Positions 25,172 to 37,163 of a stretch of DNA of 64,000 nt are shown in pieces (position 1 is the stretch's first letter; every line of letters starts with the position of its first letter). The DNA is from Malurus cyaneus samueli (taxonomy: Eukaryota; Chordata; Aves; Passeriformes; Maluridae). Both the position numbers and the translations under genes were made by a program. The notes beneath the pieces were generated by a model. That model had not been told where the DNA came from, searched no databases, and was given only the letters and a program-made list of their open reading frames with translations. Where the stretch lies: positions 28,687,891 through 28,751,890 of the forward strand of contig CM019220.1 of assembly GCA_009741485.1 (NCBI GenBank). Reading direction: 5' to 3'.

Positions 25172-28100
25172 TATGAGTAAGCTCAGGAGGATTCTATGAA
25201 TTCCTTTAAAGTTCCATCATGATGACTCCCCCTGGGAATTGTCAGCTCTACCAGCCTCAAGCCAAAGTCCAAAACTGCCTCCTCCCTCCCCCTGCTCTCT
25301 GAAGTCATAGAGAAATCTGGTTTTCTGATTATCCCTTTCTGAAATATCTCTCTTCAAGGTGCATTGTCAGAGTGAGATGCCTTTATTAAGGAATTAATGC
25401 CATGGGAAATCAGATTAAATAAACAACCAAAGACGCATCTGCAATGGCTTTTGTTTCTTAGAGTTTGCAATTTTGTATTGCTACAGGAACACCTGAAACT
25501 AAAACTGATTAGAAACAGAGATCAACTTGCTATTATTATATTATTTTAGAAGACAGAAAGGGATCAGCACAAGGAGAAGCTGGATTATACAGCAGAGATT
25601 TCTAGGCTGTTGCAAATTTAAACTTTGAGATCAGAATCTCCCTAACCTTTTGGACACTATTAATAAAGAAACATCAACTGGGTAAAATGACTGCAACCCT
25701 GGCAACTTCTGCTACCTCTCTCAAGTACCCTGCACCTTTTAGCCCAGCTTTGCAACTCACCTGCAAATTTCAGCCAAGGCATATTTAGAAATTGCATTAG
25801 AAAGAGAATTTCGGGGTGCTCTTCTTCTCTTTATCAGAAGCAAATGCACTGTTGGTCACTCACGAAGTAAGATTTTATTTTAAGATCTTATACATTTTAA
25901 AATAAGTCTATAAAATGATAAACAGTGGCCCTCAGATTAGATAAATTCTGCAGTAATGTTTATATGTGGAAATATCATGTGCAGTCTGTAATAAACTGTC
26001 TGCATTTTGAGAATACCTTTTTCCAAGAGCAGTTTTAGAAAAGTGAATTTTACTGAGAATCCCATGTCCCTTCACATAAGGACACTCAGCATGTATTGAT
26101 ACATAGCTGTGTATATTTTCACATAAGTCTAACTACATTTCTCATGTATCTTTTTTTTTTTTTTGGTGATTTTTTGGAGACAAATATTCTTGTTCCAGAA
26201 GTCGGTACAAAAAGAAACAAACTTTAAAACCAGAAGCTCCCCTTCGAAAGATGTTTGTTTCTTAGGACAGATATTCCCAAAGCAGTTTGAAATATCTCAG
26301 CATTTATGGAGGCTTTATGCATAATTTAGGTAGAAAAATCAAAACTTACTGGCACATGATCTACTTGCTTATCAATCTGACAGCACCCACAGAGGCAGCA
26401 TGCAGTGGAAAACACAAGAGCCCCACAATGGTGCAAAATCCTGCTGGATTAGCTCATTTAATGCACATCAGCAGTTTAAGTTAAATGACCTTAACATACA
26501 GCTAAGTTGCATCTACAGACTGTAAAATGCATTTGTCAGCTCCTGCTGGAGATCCTGAGCCATAATCTGAACTCAGGGAAGAAAAGCACAAGATAAAAAC
26601 ATTCTAAATCCAGATTTGGAATATTTGTATAGTCATTCTTTGACTCACAAATCACCCTCTCCTCTCCATTCTACCCCGAAGTGCTGAAGGCACAGACCTC
26701 ATTAAGTTGCAGACAAGAATTTCCCCACTCTCAGAAGTTCTTGTCACTTTAAACTAGGTACTTTTTCTAACAACTAAATCCTAAAATATTATTTAGTCTA
26801 TTAAGGACACCGTGGTCACAGGAAGGGGTGATTTAACAACTCACTGCAGAATGAAGCTTCAGCAATCCCCTGTATTCTCAGAGCTCTCTCACTGGTGACT
26901 CCGGTTGGGAATTGTGAGCCAGAGGGAAGTTTTTAGAAGGTCTGCAGGGTTATAGTGCACAAGAATTCAATCTGCTGTTGCTAACTAAGATTTTTTATCC
27001 GCTCCAAGCACTGAAAAGATATCTTTTTAATAAGATATTGATATAAAGTCTTCAACACTAAGGACTGTGAGTTAAGGAGAAATTTAAACTGAAGGCTTGT
27101 TTTCACCATAAAACTCATAAATAAACCAAGAGTAGAATGACTATCATGTTAAATCAATATTATAATTACCAGAGGTCAATTAGAGAGATCTTGGCTATCA
27201 GTTTCAAACATTTCCTCTCTTAAATGAAGATGCTCCTAATGACAGCGTATCCAAGACTAAATATCCAAATAGAAAACTCCTATAAAATCAAGATTGCCTT
27301 GCTTTTCAAAACTTTTTTTTTCTTTAAAATGTACTGTAGCTCAGATACCATCACACCTTTTCTTTACAATATTGTAGATTTTTTTCAAAATAATTTTAAC
27401 TTATTTTTTTAAAAATATATAGCTTTTATTATAAAAAAATCACATAGAAACTACATTAAAATCTACTGAAAACAAAGAATTAATCATTCCTGTATATGGA
27501 ATTCTAAAATGCTTGTTTATGGTCCACATAAAATTGGATTTCATGAACTCTTTTGAAGAATGGATAGGGTAACATCCCCCAAATAAGAGGTTATGAATAC
27601 AACTGATGCTGCTTTTAAGCAGCCTAAGCCTGACACCACATAAATAATCTGCATTACATGTTTATTTCAGCATTTGAATTCTGTACTGTTTCTGCCTTTC
27701 TGGAGACCATGACCATCTCAAAGTTAGAATAATGTGGGAAAAGGGGAATAATCCAGTTTGGCCACTTTGCCCTTGGAGTTAGACTGTCATTACATTTATG
27801 ACTTTGCACTAAGAAATACAAAGATAATGAAACAGAATAAATGCAACTGTGCAGCCCATAAATACACACCAATTCCTTCTTTAATTCTGTAGGATATTTC
27901 CAGGAGTAGATTACAATTTTCAGGTTTTAATTCCTACAAAGTATACCCAAAGAATAGCACTCTCTCAGCCAGAATGGCATAACAGATTTTCAGTCCACAC
28001 CAACTGTTACAGCTCCACTGACAACACAACTGTTTACATGGGGCACCCAGGAGTCTTAAAATGGAAAAAAAACACTGAATTTCATTGCCTCTCCTACAGC

Positions 28101-28507
28101 CTGACCTTCAGTCAGTTTGCAGAGGCATCAACACTATGCAATCCACAATACCATATGCCGCTTTCTCACTTAATTTATAATAAAGTTACACTTTTAAAAG
28201 CTGAAAAAGCTTTTGATACAGATATGCCACTGTTCTTGCTTCTGAAATTCAAACATTTCCCTTGCAGACTCTTCTGGGCTTTTCATCCCATTCCAGTGTC
28301 TACTTCAGCTTTTTAGCAGGATGGTTGTTTTCCAAGGACCTTAACTAAAGACATTTATCGCTCATATTCAGTTGACTGGTTCATTAATATTCCTATGCCC
28401 TTCACAGAAAGTTGTTTTTATGTTCTAATCATCTTTCCAGGGGCCAGAAACATAAACCAGGTCATTATGAGTTAATTCAAATCAATGTCCAATGACTTTC
28501 TAATTTT
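25172..28507. other. Unique A+T-rich non-coding sequence
   Basis: It holds T14 at 26151-26164 and a very A+T-rich stretch at about 27300-27480. Open frames are short and unremarkable. No gene, RNA or transposon was recognised. Confidence 0.6.
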
Positions 28508-28569
28508 CATTTCACACTTGATAGCCTTAGTGTCGGCTTTTGGCAACAGTTCCACTGAAATACTCTCAT
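28508..28569. repeat. 62-bp duplicated segment, copy A
   Basis: This segment recurs at 29313-29374 in the same orientation, 805 bases away, with 60 of 62 positions identical. The two differences fall in CCTTAGTG (copy A) against CCTCAATG (copy B). Similarity stops abruptly at both ends, so it is not the remnant of a longer tandem duplication that can still be seen. On the minus strand copy A lies inside an open stretch of 47 codons (28615 down to 28475). The segment matches no repeat family I know. Confidence 0.93.
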
Positions 28570-29312
28570 CAGATATTTTAGGAAGTTTTCTCATCTTTCT
28601 GAAACCATGACTAATCTAGAGGGCAGCAGCACAAACACACAGCACCATTTCATAGGAAAATACCTGGAACTTGGGGTCTTCCTCAGTTTAAACATCTCTG
28701 CTTTAAGGCTTCTCTAGGATTTATGCTGAATAAATTCAGGATGAAAAAATTTCAATAAAGATTTAGCCTTAAATTCCACTTGGAGAATACTTTCAATTCT
28801 GTTTACTTGCAGGATTTTCTGAGGACCAACACCATGAAAAAGAAGGGATGAATTTACGGTTTATCGGGGTGGGAAGCATGGGCCTTACAAGGACTTTCAG
28901 GCTCCCAGTTTTGGCACCTCCTGAAAAGAACTGCTCTTGTGGGTTTGGAACTAGGGCTTGAAGAAAGGATTAGTGCACTCTGCCACTATGGGATTTTATT
29001 TTCCTTGTGTTAAATTGGGCAATAAAACTTCCCTTCCCAAGAGGATTTAGAGATTCATGAGTGCCATACTCCTCAAACAAGCATGTATTACTATGTTCTA
29101 ATTTGGAAAGAATAACATTTTATTTGGGTGGTGTTTTTCCTCTAGAATCCTTATATTTAAAAGCTATCTAATTCAGTCATTCTTGACTTTGGTTAACTAA
29201 ATAATGTTTGACTGAAAAATTTACATTTTTGAAGTATATTTTGAGCTCTACCTCCAGATTTAGAATATAATTTTCATTTTGGTTGGTTGGTTAGGGATTT
29301 TTGTTGTTTTTA
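28570..29312. other. Sequence between the two 62-bp copies
   Basis: It is about 740 bases, A+T-rich and without recognisable features. A short GGTTGGTTGGTT run at 29281-29292 lies just before copy B. There is no sign that the interval is a mobile element: no ORF of size and no terminal motif beyond the duplicated segments themselves. Confidence 0.55.
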
Positions 29313-29374
29313 CATTTCACACTTGATAGCCTCAATGTCGGCTTTTGGCAACAGTTCCACTGAAATACTCTCAT
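29313..29374. repeat. 62-bp duplicated segment, copy B
   Basis: This is the partner of the segment at 28508-28569, with the same length and no gaps. It is preceded by a T-rich stretch (TTTTTGTTGTTTTTA). On the minus strand the frame that is open through copy A is closed on both sides here by TAA stops, so the open stretch covers little more than the duplicated segment itself. Confidence 0.93.
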
Positions 29375-30728
29375 TCTTTTATATATTCCTTGTTTTATAA
29401 CATTTCTACTCAAGTCACTTCTAAAACAAAAGAATACAATTTTTTTTATTAATTCTATTCTTACATGTCTAGGCAAATTTTTAATTAGTCAATGATGTCT
29501 AATTTCTACTTGGTTTCAGACTCACACAATTAAAAATGATGGTTTGGACGGTTTGGATCTGAGGATTTTATTTTCCCTGAACATAAGGGGGGATTCTGTT
29601 GTATGTAGAAATCACGTTATCTCAATTAGACAAATTCATGATTTATTACATAACAATACCCAAGTAAGCTGTTCGTACAAATGTAATTACAGCTTACAAG
29701 CATGACATCAATCAGTGCATTGGTTTAATATTATTCTGTTGTTTGATATTTTTTCCTGTTTATGCACATATTAATTTACTAAATTTTTGACTGACAGTCT
29801 TGTGGGATGAAGCTACATTAAGGCTCCGCATAATTATTTCACTATCACTTTTATATTCAGTGTTTTTTCCAGTTTCATTTGTTTCTTTTAGTCTAAAAGT
29901 CCTAACTTTCTAGTTTCCTGTACTCTAACTACTGCCATGTCTCTGTGGAAACAAAGGGGTGTTAACGTTTAGAAAATTTTAAATCTTTATTCTGTGTGAT
30001 TCTTTCTTTTCTGCTCTTTGAAATCCTGGACATAAGATTGCATTATTAATTCCTAATAAATTTCAACATTAATCTGAAAAATCCTTTGAGAAATGCTTCA
30101 CTGATTCATATAGATCTCTCATCCAATGCCTCAAGGGCAGATATATAAATGAACAATATTAATATAAGGTTATTTGATGTAAAAGTTTGGACACAACTAT
30201 TGCAAATGTTATGTATTAATGCTCTATTACTCAGATTTAGATAGAAGATCAGAGGCAGAAGAACTGAAAGTTTGCTTGAAAAGACTTCAAGATGAAAGTA
30301 TGTTTCCGCAGCTGTCAGAAAAAATCCCCCAGTTCTGTTTATCATCCAGTTCTGTCCCCTGACCCCATCATTCTGAAATGAGGGAACCAACATGCAATGA
30401 TGAATTAACCTGTAAGTGGAATTCCAATTGAAAACCATGGAATAGCAGCAGAATATGCTTTGGGCTTTCTCTACAGAGCAAAATGCTTTATAAGGTGTAG
30501 TTTAAAGTTAAGTTTTGATTCTGGTCACTGATACATATTCAAAGACCAGGATATAAATCAAGAACATAAGATCACCAGGCTAGGTCTCAATCCTGAACAT
30601 GCTTTAAAGAAATAAATTCCCAATCCCCCCATTTCTCCCCAGCCAATTTACATAACCCATCCATTTGGACTGAGCAAGACTTCACAGAAATACTGCTTTC
30701 AGTAAAAGTATTTGAATGAATGTTGTGG

Positions 30729-30777
30729 TTTTTTTTTGTTTTTTGCAAAAAAAAAAAACAAAAAAAAACCAAAAAAA
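30729..30777. repeat. Poly-T/poly-A mirror block around a GC centre
   Basis: The order is T9 G T6 GC A12 C A9 CC A7. The core TTTTTTGCAAAAAA (30739-30752) is a perfect palindrome, and the interrupting G and C also mirror each other approximately. It could fold as a hairpin or simply be slippage-grown simple sequence. Confidence 0.85.
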
Positions 30778-32106
30778 TTGTACAACTCATGAAAATAAGA
30801 AATATCATCTTTCTAAATTTGATCACTCACTGTGATTTAATTTCAATTCATAAAAATGCTTTACTGATTTTTTTTCCCTTGATTAGCTAGCATGCTTGAC
30901 ATCTCTTGATAATAATTTAAACTACATCATGGACTTCCTCATTTTTACACAAAGCATCTATTCCTGGTTTTTCTAAAGCATTCATATTTAATGCAAAGCC
31001 TAGCACAGAGTTTCTAAGTATGTATTCCTAATTTCAGAGGGATGCATAAAGCCATCCATATCTCAGAGCTCACTCTGCTTTAATTTAGGTTTTTTTTCCT
31101 TATGTGGCATATCCAATAGTAAAGTTCAGGAAAAAAATAGTACACTCAAAAGAACCATGCACTTTTGAAACAATGGGAACCAAGTGATATAAAAGATTTA
31201 CACTTTTAAGATATAGACAAGGAGCTTTATGGTCAATAAAGCACTACAAGTTCACATCTTTGAAAACTGCTGTGTGAAAATAATGAGACATTCTATGGTG
31301 AATATTTCTCTGCATGTGACATGTGAAGAGCAGGTTTCCCTGTTGTGTAAAGTTTCTGCTGTCTGCTGCCCCATGTTAACTGTGTGGTGGCTTCTTTAAA
31401 TAAAAGGTTGGGGTTTGGGTTCCGTTAGACTTCCCTGGGAATGGGAAGGCTGCAGCACAACAATGGGCTTTCAGGCCTCGAGATATCAATATTTCCATCA
31501 AGATTTGAGGTGAACAGTGCATTCACAAGAGATTTATTTACGTGCAAACCATATTGGAAGAACTCAGTATATGTAGAATATGTAATTATGGAGAGATTTT
31601 TCATCATAAAAACTCGCTTTCATGCCTCCAGAACGTGAAAAGACCCTGCTTTCTGCAAAACTTGTGCTTTGTGGATCAGAAATTTTCAGGATTCTTCTAT
31701 GCTCATTTTCTCCTAGGCTGAGGAACCAGATGGCCTAGATCTACTTCCTTATAAAAATCTCAATTCTCTGCTGTTTATTGCTCATTAGGTTTGGTAAGGC
31801 AAAACAGTACCATTCACTAGTGCCTGAATGAGGAATTGCTTGAGAGTGCTTTGCATTTTGTGGAAAGATTCTTACTGCTGTGCTACTAAAAAATTTGATT
31901 CTTCATTAATTATAAGACAGCACATATCTTATTTTAAACTATCATGACAATACAATAAAGTGCTGTTTGGGATGAATAACAGCATAATGCTGAATTTTTA
32001 AAATACCTCTTATGAGAATACTGTAGGAGGGAATGTAAACTGTGATGGAGCTGCCATATGGTGAGCTCTTAGTGCCAGCATTAGCTGAATCCTCCAAAGC
32101 AGCATT

Positions 32107-32682
32107 TTGCTCTTAAACAATAGGGGAAAAAAAGAAAACCTGCTTTTATGGGGAAGGAAAAGCCAACAACAATTCATGTCAGACCTGCTCTCACTAGAAG
32201 TTATCTATATTGATATCAAACCTTCTTTTCTGAGGAAACTCTCCTTGAAAGTCCTGAGTATCAGGTCTGTGCAGATGCTGTCAGGCAGTGAAGGATTTTG
32301 TTCCTACAGTCTCCAGTGCTCTTGCTTTGCTTCCAGCCCTTGCTGTTCTATTGCCTCCTCTCAGCTGGTGAAGAAAGCAGCAGCTCAGCAGCTCTTCCAC
32401 AGAGGGATCCCCAGGAACTGTCCCTGCCATTCCCCTGTCTCTGTTGGGCACATTCTGCAAGGGCAGAAGGACAGACGTTCAGCTCTCACTGCAATACCAC
32501 AGGTACAGATCTATGGAGGAGCATCAACCATATTGATGGTATTAAGGAAAGCACTGATGTCCTGGAATGCCTCATGTGCTACACAGAAACTTTTCTATCC
32601 CCCTACAACACTCCTTTTATGTAATACGTGTCCTTTGCAAACATCTGGCTACAAAACAAGAGAATTACTCATCACCCATTAA
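32107..32682 (+). other. Longest open frame of the window (about 191 codons), not recognised
   Basis: The frame is opened by TTG, not ATG, and ends at a TAA near 32680. A second plus-strand frame is open for 108 codons inside it (32298-32624), so the patch is poor in stop codons in general. The translation is rich in Ser, Leu, Cys and Gln, with no signal peptide, membrane segment or motif that I can name. The patch could be a diverged exon, part of a long non-coding RNA, an old retrocopy or chance in a less A+T-rich block. I do not call it a gene. Confidence 0.2.
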
Positions 32683-33502
32683 GTCTAACTGAGCAGAACA
32701 GGGTCCCTCAGAGCTTTCCTGGGCATGCAGGAAATTCAAATGATTATGTGAAGGCCTGACCTTGCTGACCCATTGAGTTAAACAGAAGAATTTTGTTGAC
32801 TCCAGAGGAGTTTTATCCAGCTCTTGATAAAATCATAGATTTTGTTATCCAAGTGTACCTGTTCTAGGTTCTATCCTTAAATGCATCTGCCACTGTGAAC
32901 ATTGAACCAAAAAATACTTGCAGTATTTCTTAAGCCTCAAGGTGGGCGACTGCATTTGATTTTCCTCATGACAGAGTGGAATACATCAGAACATCTTCAG
33001 CATTTTCAAGAGATGGGGCAGTACAGCACTCCTGCCTTAAGAGAGAACTCCTTGCAAGTTCAGTGTTTGCTTCAGATCCATCGAGAAGAGAATCGGTTGC
33101 TGTTTCTAATTTTCTCCAAAACAAAAGACCATGAAGTACGGAAATTCTAAGACTTTTAAAAACCAAAATTATTCTACTGCTGACATCTGTCTGATTTGCA
33201 TTAAGAATGCTGTATATTGAAAAACTTTACATACATATTACAGGGTGATTTTTACACATGTGCTATAAGAAAGTTTGTTTTACAGGGATAACGAAGAGAG
33301 AACCATCTGCTCCAAAGAGCGAGACACTGAAAAAAATCTTGTTAGGACACACATTCAGCATACACTAGGCACTAATAAACAGCTCACTGGTTCACATATT
33401 TCAGTCAACTAGAAATGTATTGGATATTCCATGCTAGAGGTTTCATTCATAGAGTTTTTATCAACTTTGCACACATGATTGAAATGTGGAGAAATATACC
33501 AA

Positions 33503-33522
33503 AAAGAGAAATATTTCTCTTT
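33503..33522. repeat. Perfect 20-bp palindrome
   Basis: AAAGAGAAATATTTCTCTTT reads identically on both strands. It has no spacer, so it could be a symmetric binding site or simple chance in purine/pyrimidine-biased sequence. Confidence 0.9.
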
Positions 33523-36500
33523 GAAATAATCTTTTCTGGAAGAGAGGGGAAGGCTGAGATTTCTTGAACAATGAAAAAATCCCCAAAACCTTACAAAATT
33601 TTCTCAGAATTGTTTCCTTTAACTTAAAGATAGTGAATTAAGGTTTAATTTGGATAGCCTTTATTGACTTTCATGAGTCCACTAAACTGGAATGTTAAGT
33701 ATTTTGAGAAAAGCCAATTTCTGTTTTGACTCGAGGCTGAGACAAAACCAGATAGAATTAGGTTATTTAACTGGAGATTTCAGAAATTTAAAGCAGTGTT
33801 GGTTTGGCATAAGAGGGTTCTGTATTACAGGAAGTGTTTCATGCATCTGTATTCATTCCAAAAATGTTCTGTGTACTACATCTGTCTTCTTAATACAGCC
33901 AGCCCCAGGAATGCCTGGAAACCTTGGAAATGAAATAAATTTCATTTTATCCAGAAGAATTAAATAAGAAGAGAGAAAGATTTAGGAAACCTATTGTTGT
34001 GTAGCCAGAGATTACTCACACGGGCTTTGAGGGAGTGATAAATAGAGGCAATGCTTGAAAGCCAAAACTTAGAAAATGGTTCTGTAAACTCCTTAACTGG
34101 AAATTGCTGGGTATAGGACCACTATAATCTGACTACATTTACAGAAGCCTGTTTCTTTTAGGAAAATAAGCTGCAATTCATAATAATTTCCAAATGCATT
34201 AAACAGTCAGCACATTTCCCAAAGTGCACATTTATTTTAGAAAAATCAGCAAACTACAGAGTGAAATCAATCAGGTACCCACCTTACAACATTTTAGGTT
34301 TTCTGACATTGAGAATAACAAGCTGCTTGTTGTTACTGGGATTGTTTTTCTTTTGAGTGATGAGGAAAACCTCTGTGTACAGAAAGTGATGAATGCATTC
34401 AGATAATAGAACACTCCACCTTCTCACTGAAATTACAGAAAAAATAAGATTTACAGCACTGACACTGGTACAAGATAACCAACAGTTTTGTGTAAAGGAT
34501 GGTTTTTCATGACCTGTTTTTCTCTTTGAGACTGCACATGCACTCAGGTGTATAAACCAGCACTTCAGCCTCAGACATATATTTATTTTTAATTACTTTG
34601 ATACAGCTCTGAATATTACAGAGCTGCTGGGTAAGGAATTGCAAATACTTGCCAAATCCCAGTGATTTAATCAGGAAGGAAGTTCAGTCTCTGAATCAAG
34701 TGTAAGGCTATAAACACACTATCTTCTTGGTTTTAATGAAGAGAAATAAATAAACTCCTCCTCAGCTTGTGCATGAGCTTATACCATATATTGCCTTTCT
34801 CTAAACCATACCTTAAGGTTGAACACTGAAGTTTTTCGTCTAATGTCTCTTTAATTTTTTGAGTTTAAATCAAATCACTTCAGCCTTTCAACAACAGAAA
34901 TGAAACAAAATATTTTAAGAAATGATTCTCTCATTTTTATCTATCAACAGCAAAATATTATGGAAAAAAAAGCAGTTGAAACTCAAATTTCTATCAATGA
35001 AAACATCTTAGCATTTCAAAACAGGGGGAGAAAAGTGGAGAAAACCACCAGGAGCTGTAAGTTTGTGATAAATACTGAAATACCAAATCAAATTTTAAGG
35101 TAATTCTACTAAATTCCTTGTTTCACTCTAGAAGCAAACTCTAATCCTGTTTCTCTGACACTGCAGTCAGTGGTTAAACACAAGAACAAGTCCAGACTGA
35201 AAGCAATTTAAAAAGTAAAGTTCATTTGTCTTGTAAAATGCAAAGTTCAGTTCTCATAATTCAAATGGCTTCAGACAATGCTTTCTGCAGGCCAGGAACA
35301 GATAGAAAAGATTCTGTGGGCTGACTCTATTAATCATAACTTCGAAAAAAAATGAGAAACATGCGCTTGAATATTCTGCTGCAATTCCACGCATTTATTC
35401 TTCTGACAATTGTTTTTCTTGAGGAGCCATTTATAAAGCTCTAATTATTCACAGTTCCATTTAAAAAGTGAGTCTGAGGCCTTGCAATGGTGAGTGCTTT
35501 TTATCATTTTGTGATAACCATTGCACCAGCTCATCAGGCATTGCACAAAAAGCCGAGGAGCCTTCTGCAAACAAAGTTGGGAACTAAATGTTCTTGACCC
35601 TGAAACACATAAAACAAATGGAGCACTGCTGAAAAACACTGTCTAAATACTCCAAGGAAAGCTCTGCCCACTGTTTCTTTTTTTCCCCTAGTCTGATCAA
35701 TCTTATTGACACAGAGGAGGGTTTGGAGCCCACCCACCTGCTCAGTTTCTTCCCTAATTCATCAGTGAAAATATATTCAGTGTATCAGAGACTCTGAGTG
35801 TCGTCAAACTGTGATCTGAACACGATCACTGAGACAAGGGAAAGCTTGTGCTTGCAGTAACTTGGGCAGAAAAGGTATTCAGCCCCAGAGAGCTGCCTGC
35901 AAATCCCTCCAGAGTGCAGAAAAGCATCAGGAACACTACAGCAACATTTCCACAGGGTGAAGCAGTTACCTCAAGAGCTTGAGAGCCCCCCTCTGTCACA
36001 GTGCTGTGCCCTCACTGACATTTATTAAAGTAGCTTGTAATATTTTCTCCTGTCTTAAAAATAATTTATTATGAAGCTAAGGCTCTGCCAAGTGCCTTCA
36101 GGCTGTCTTCAGCATATTTTTAAAAGCAATTTCTAAAGTAATATATAAGGAAGAGATGTTCCTAAGATATAAAAGCTCAAAGAAAGCAAACAGCACCTTA
36201 CCCCAGCTCAGCACTGAGGCAGAATGCTCAAACCTTTGGGTTTAGTGATCTCCCAGAAGCCAGGAAGTGCTGCTTTGAGCACCACTAGCAGGTACAGGAG
36301 CTCTGGAACCGTGTTTTAATCACAAACTTTCTGCCCTTCCTCCATCTGCTTCTCATTCAAAAGCAGCCTTCTAAAACAGCTCTTTCAGAAGAAAGGAGAT
36401 GAGCCTTCAGCTGAAGGAATCTTGCAGGGGGTGGGGTATTTTCTTGATGCTGGTGTGGAATTTTGGAGGGGCACTGACTTTCAAACCCCTCTGTATCCTT

Positions 36501-37103
36501 GCACGTCAAGGATGCTCCTTGGGGCACATTCCCAGCCCTGGCAATTCCATCCTGAGGAGCTGGGCCCTCCATGAGCTCTGAGCAAGACACTGGGATAGAA
36601 CAGACAGCGTTAAGGAGACTTGTTACTCATCACATTTCATAAAGGTCATTTCTGTATGCTGAAAAATGATCATTATGTAATTTAGATGCATTAACTTTTG
36701 GCTGTAGCTCCGATGTCTCAGAAATGGAAGGGCCACTGTGCTATATATGAAAGGACAATTAACTCAGATTAAAGAGCCAGCTTGGCAGGTACAGCATGCA
36801 CACAGGATGAATTTTTATTTTGAGTGAAAATCCTCACTTGGCCAGGGGTGATGCTGTCAGATGACACCGTGTCAGGTGGCACTAAACAGCAATGGAATGT
36901 TGTGTGATGATGTTTGACCATGCTCACACAACAGCAAAAAGTCATCCCCCAATGGGGATCTGCTGAAATGATCTGAGTGTGAGCAGGAGTCCTGCAGGGT
37001 AATTAGCACTTGACAGCCTTTTTGTTCCTTCCCACTTATCTAGAATTAGCAAATGTACTGGCACACTGCAGCTGATAGGTCCCCCTACATCTGCCGTGCC
37101 TAT
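33523..37103. other. Unique non-coding sequence
   Basis: The stretches at about 35870-36010 and 36240-36590 are richer in G+C than their surroundings and carry a few overlapping short open frames on both strands. None has recognisable content. No repeat family was identified. Confidence 0.55.
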
Positions 37104-37163
37104 CAACCCCAAATCATTCTCATCTTTGCAAACCAACCCCAAATCATTCTCATCTTTGCAAAC
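37104..37163. repeat. Perfect tandem duplication of a 30-bp unit
   Basis: Two adjacent identical units of 30 bases (37104-37133 and 37134-37163) begin CAACCCCAAATCATTC. The identity suggests a recent slippage or duplication event. The duplication repeats ten residues in a minus-strand open frame (36942-37199), which is not otherwise gene-like. Confidence 0.95.

Larger units (their letters stand above)
29375..33502. other. Mostly unique non-coding sequence with one long open frame
   Basis: It includes the A/T mirror-like block at 30729-30777 (listed separately) and the longest open frame of the window, 32107-32682 (+), which has no ATG at its start and no domain I recognise. The open-frame patch is richer in G+C than its neighbours, which lowers the stop-codon frequency. 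Nothing else is supported. Confidence 0.55.
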
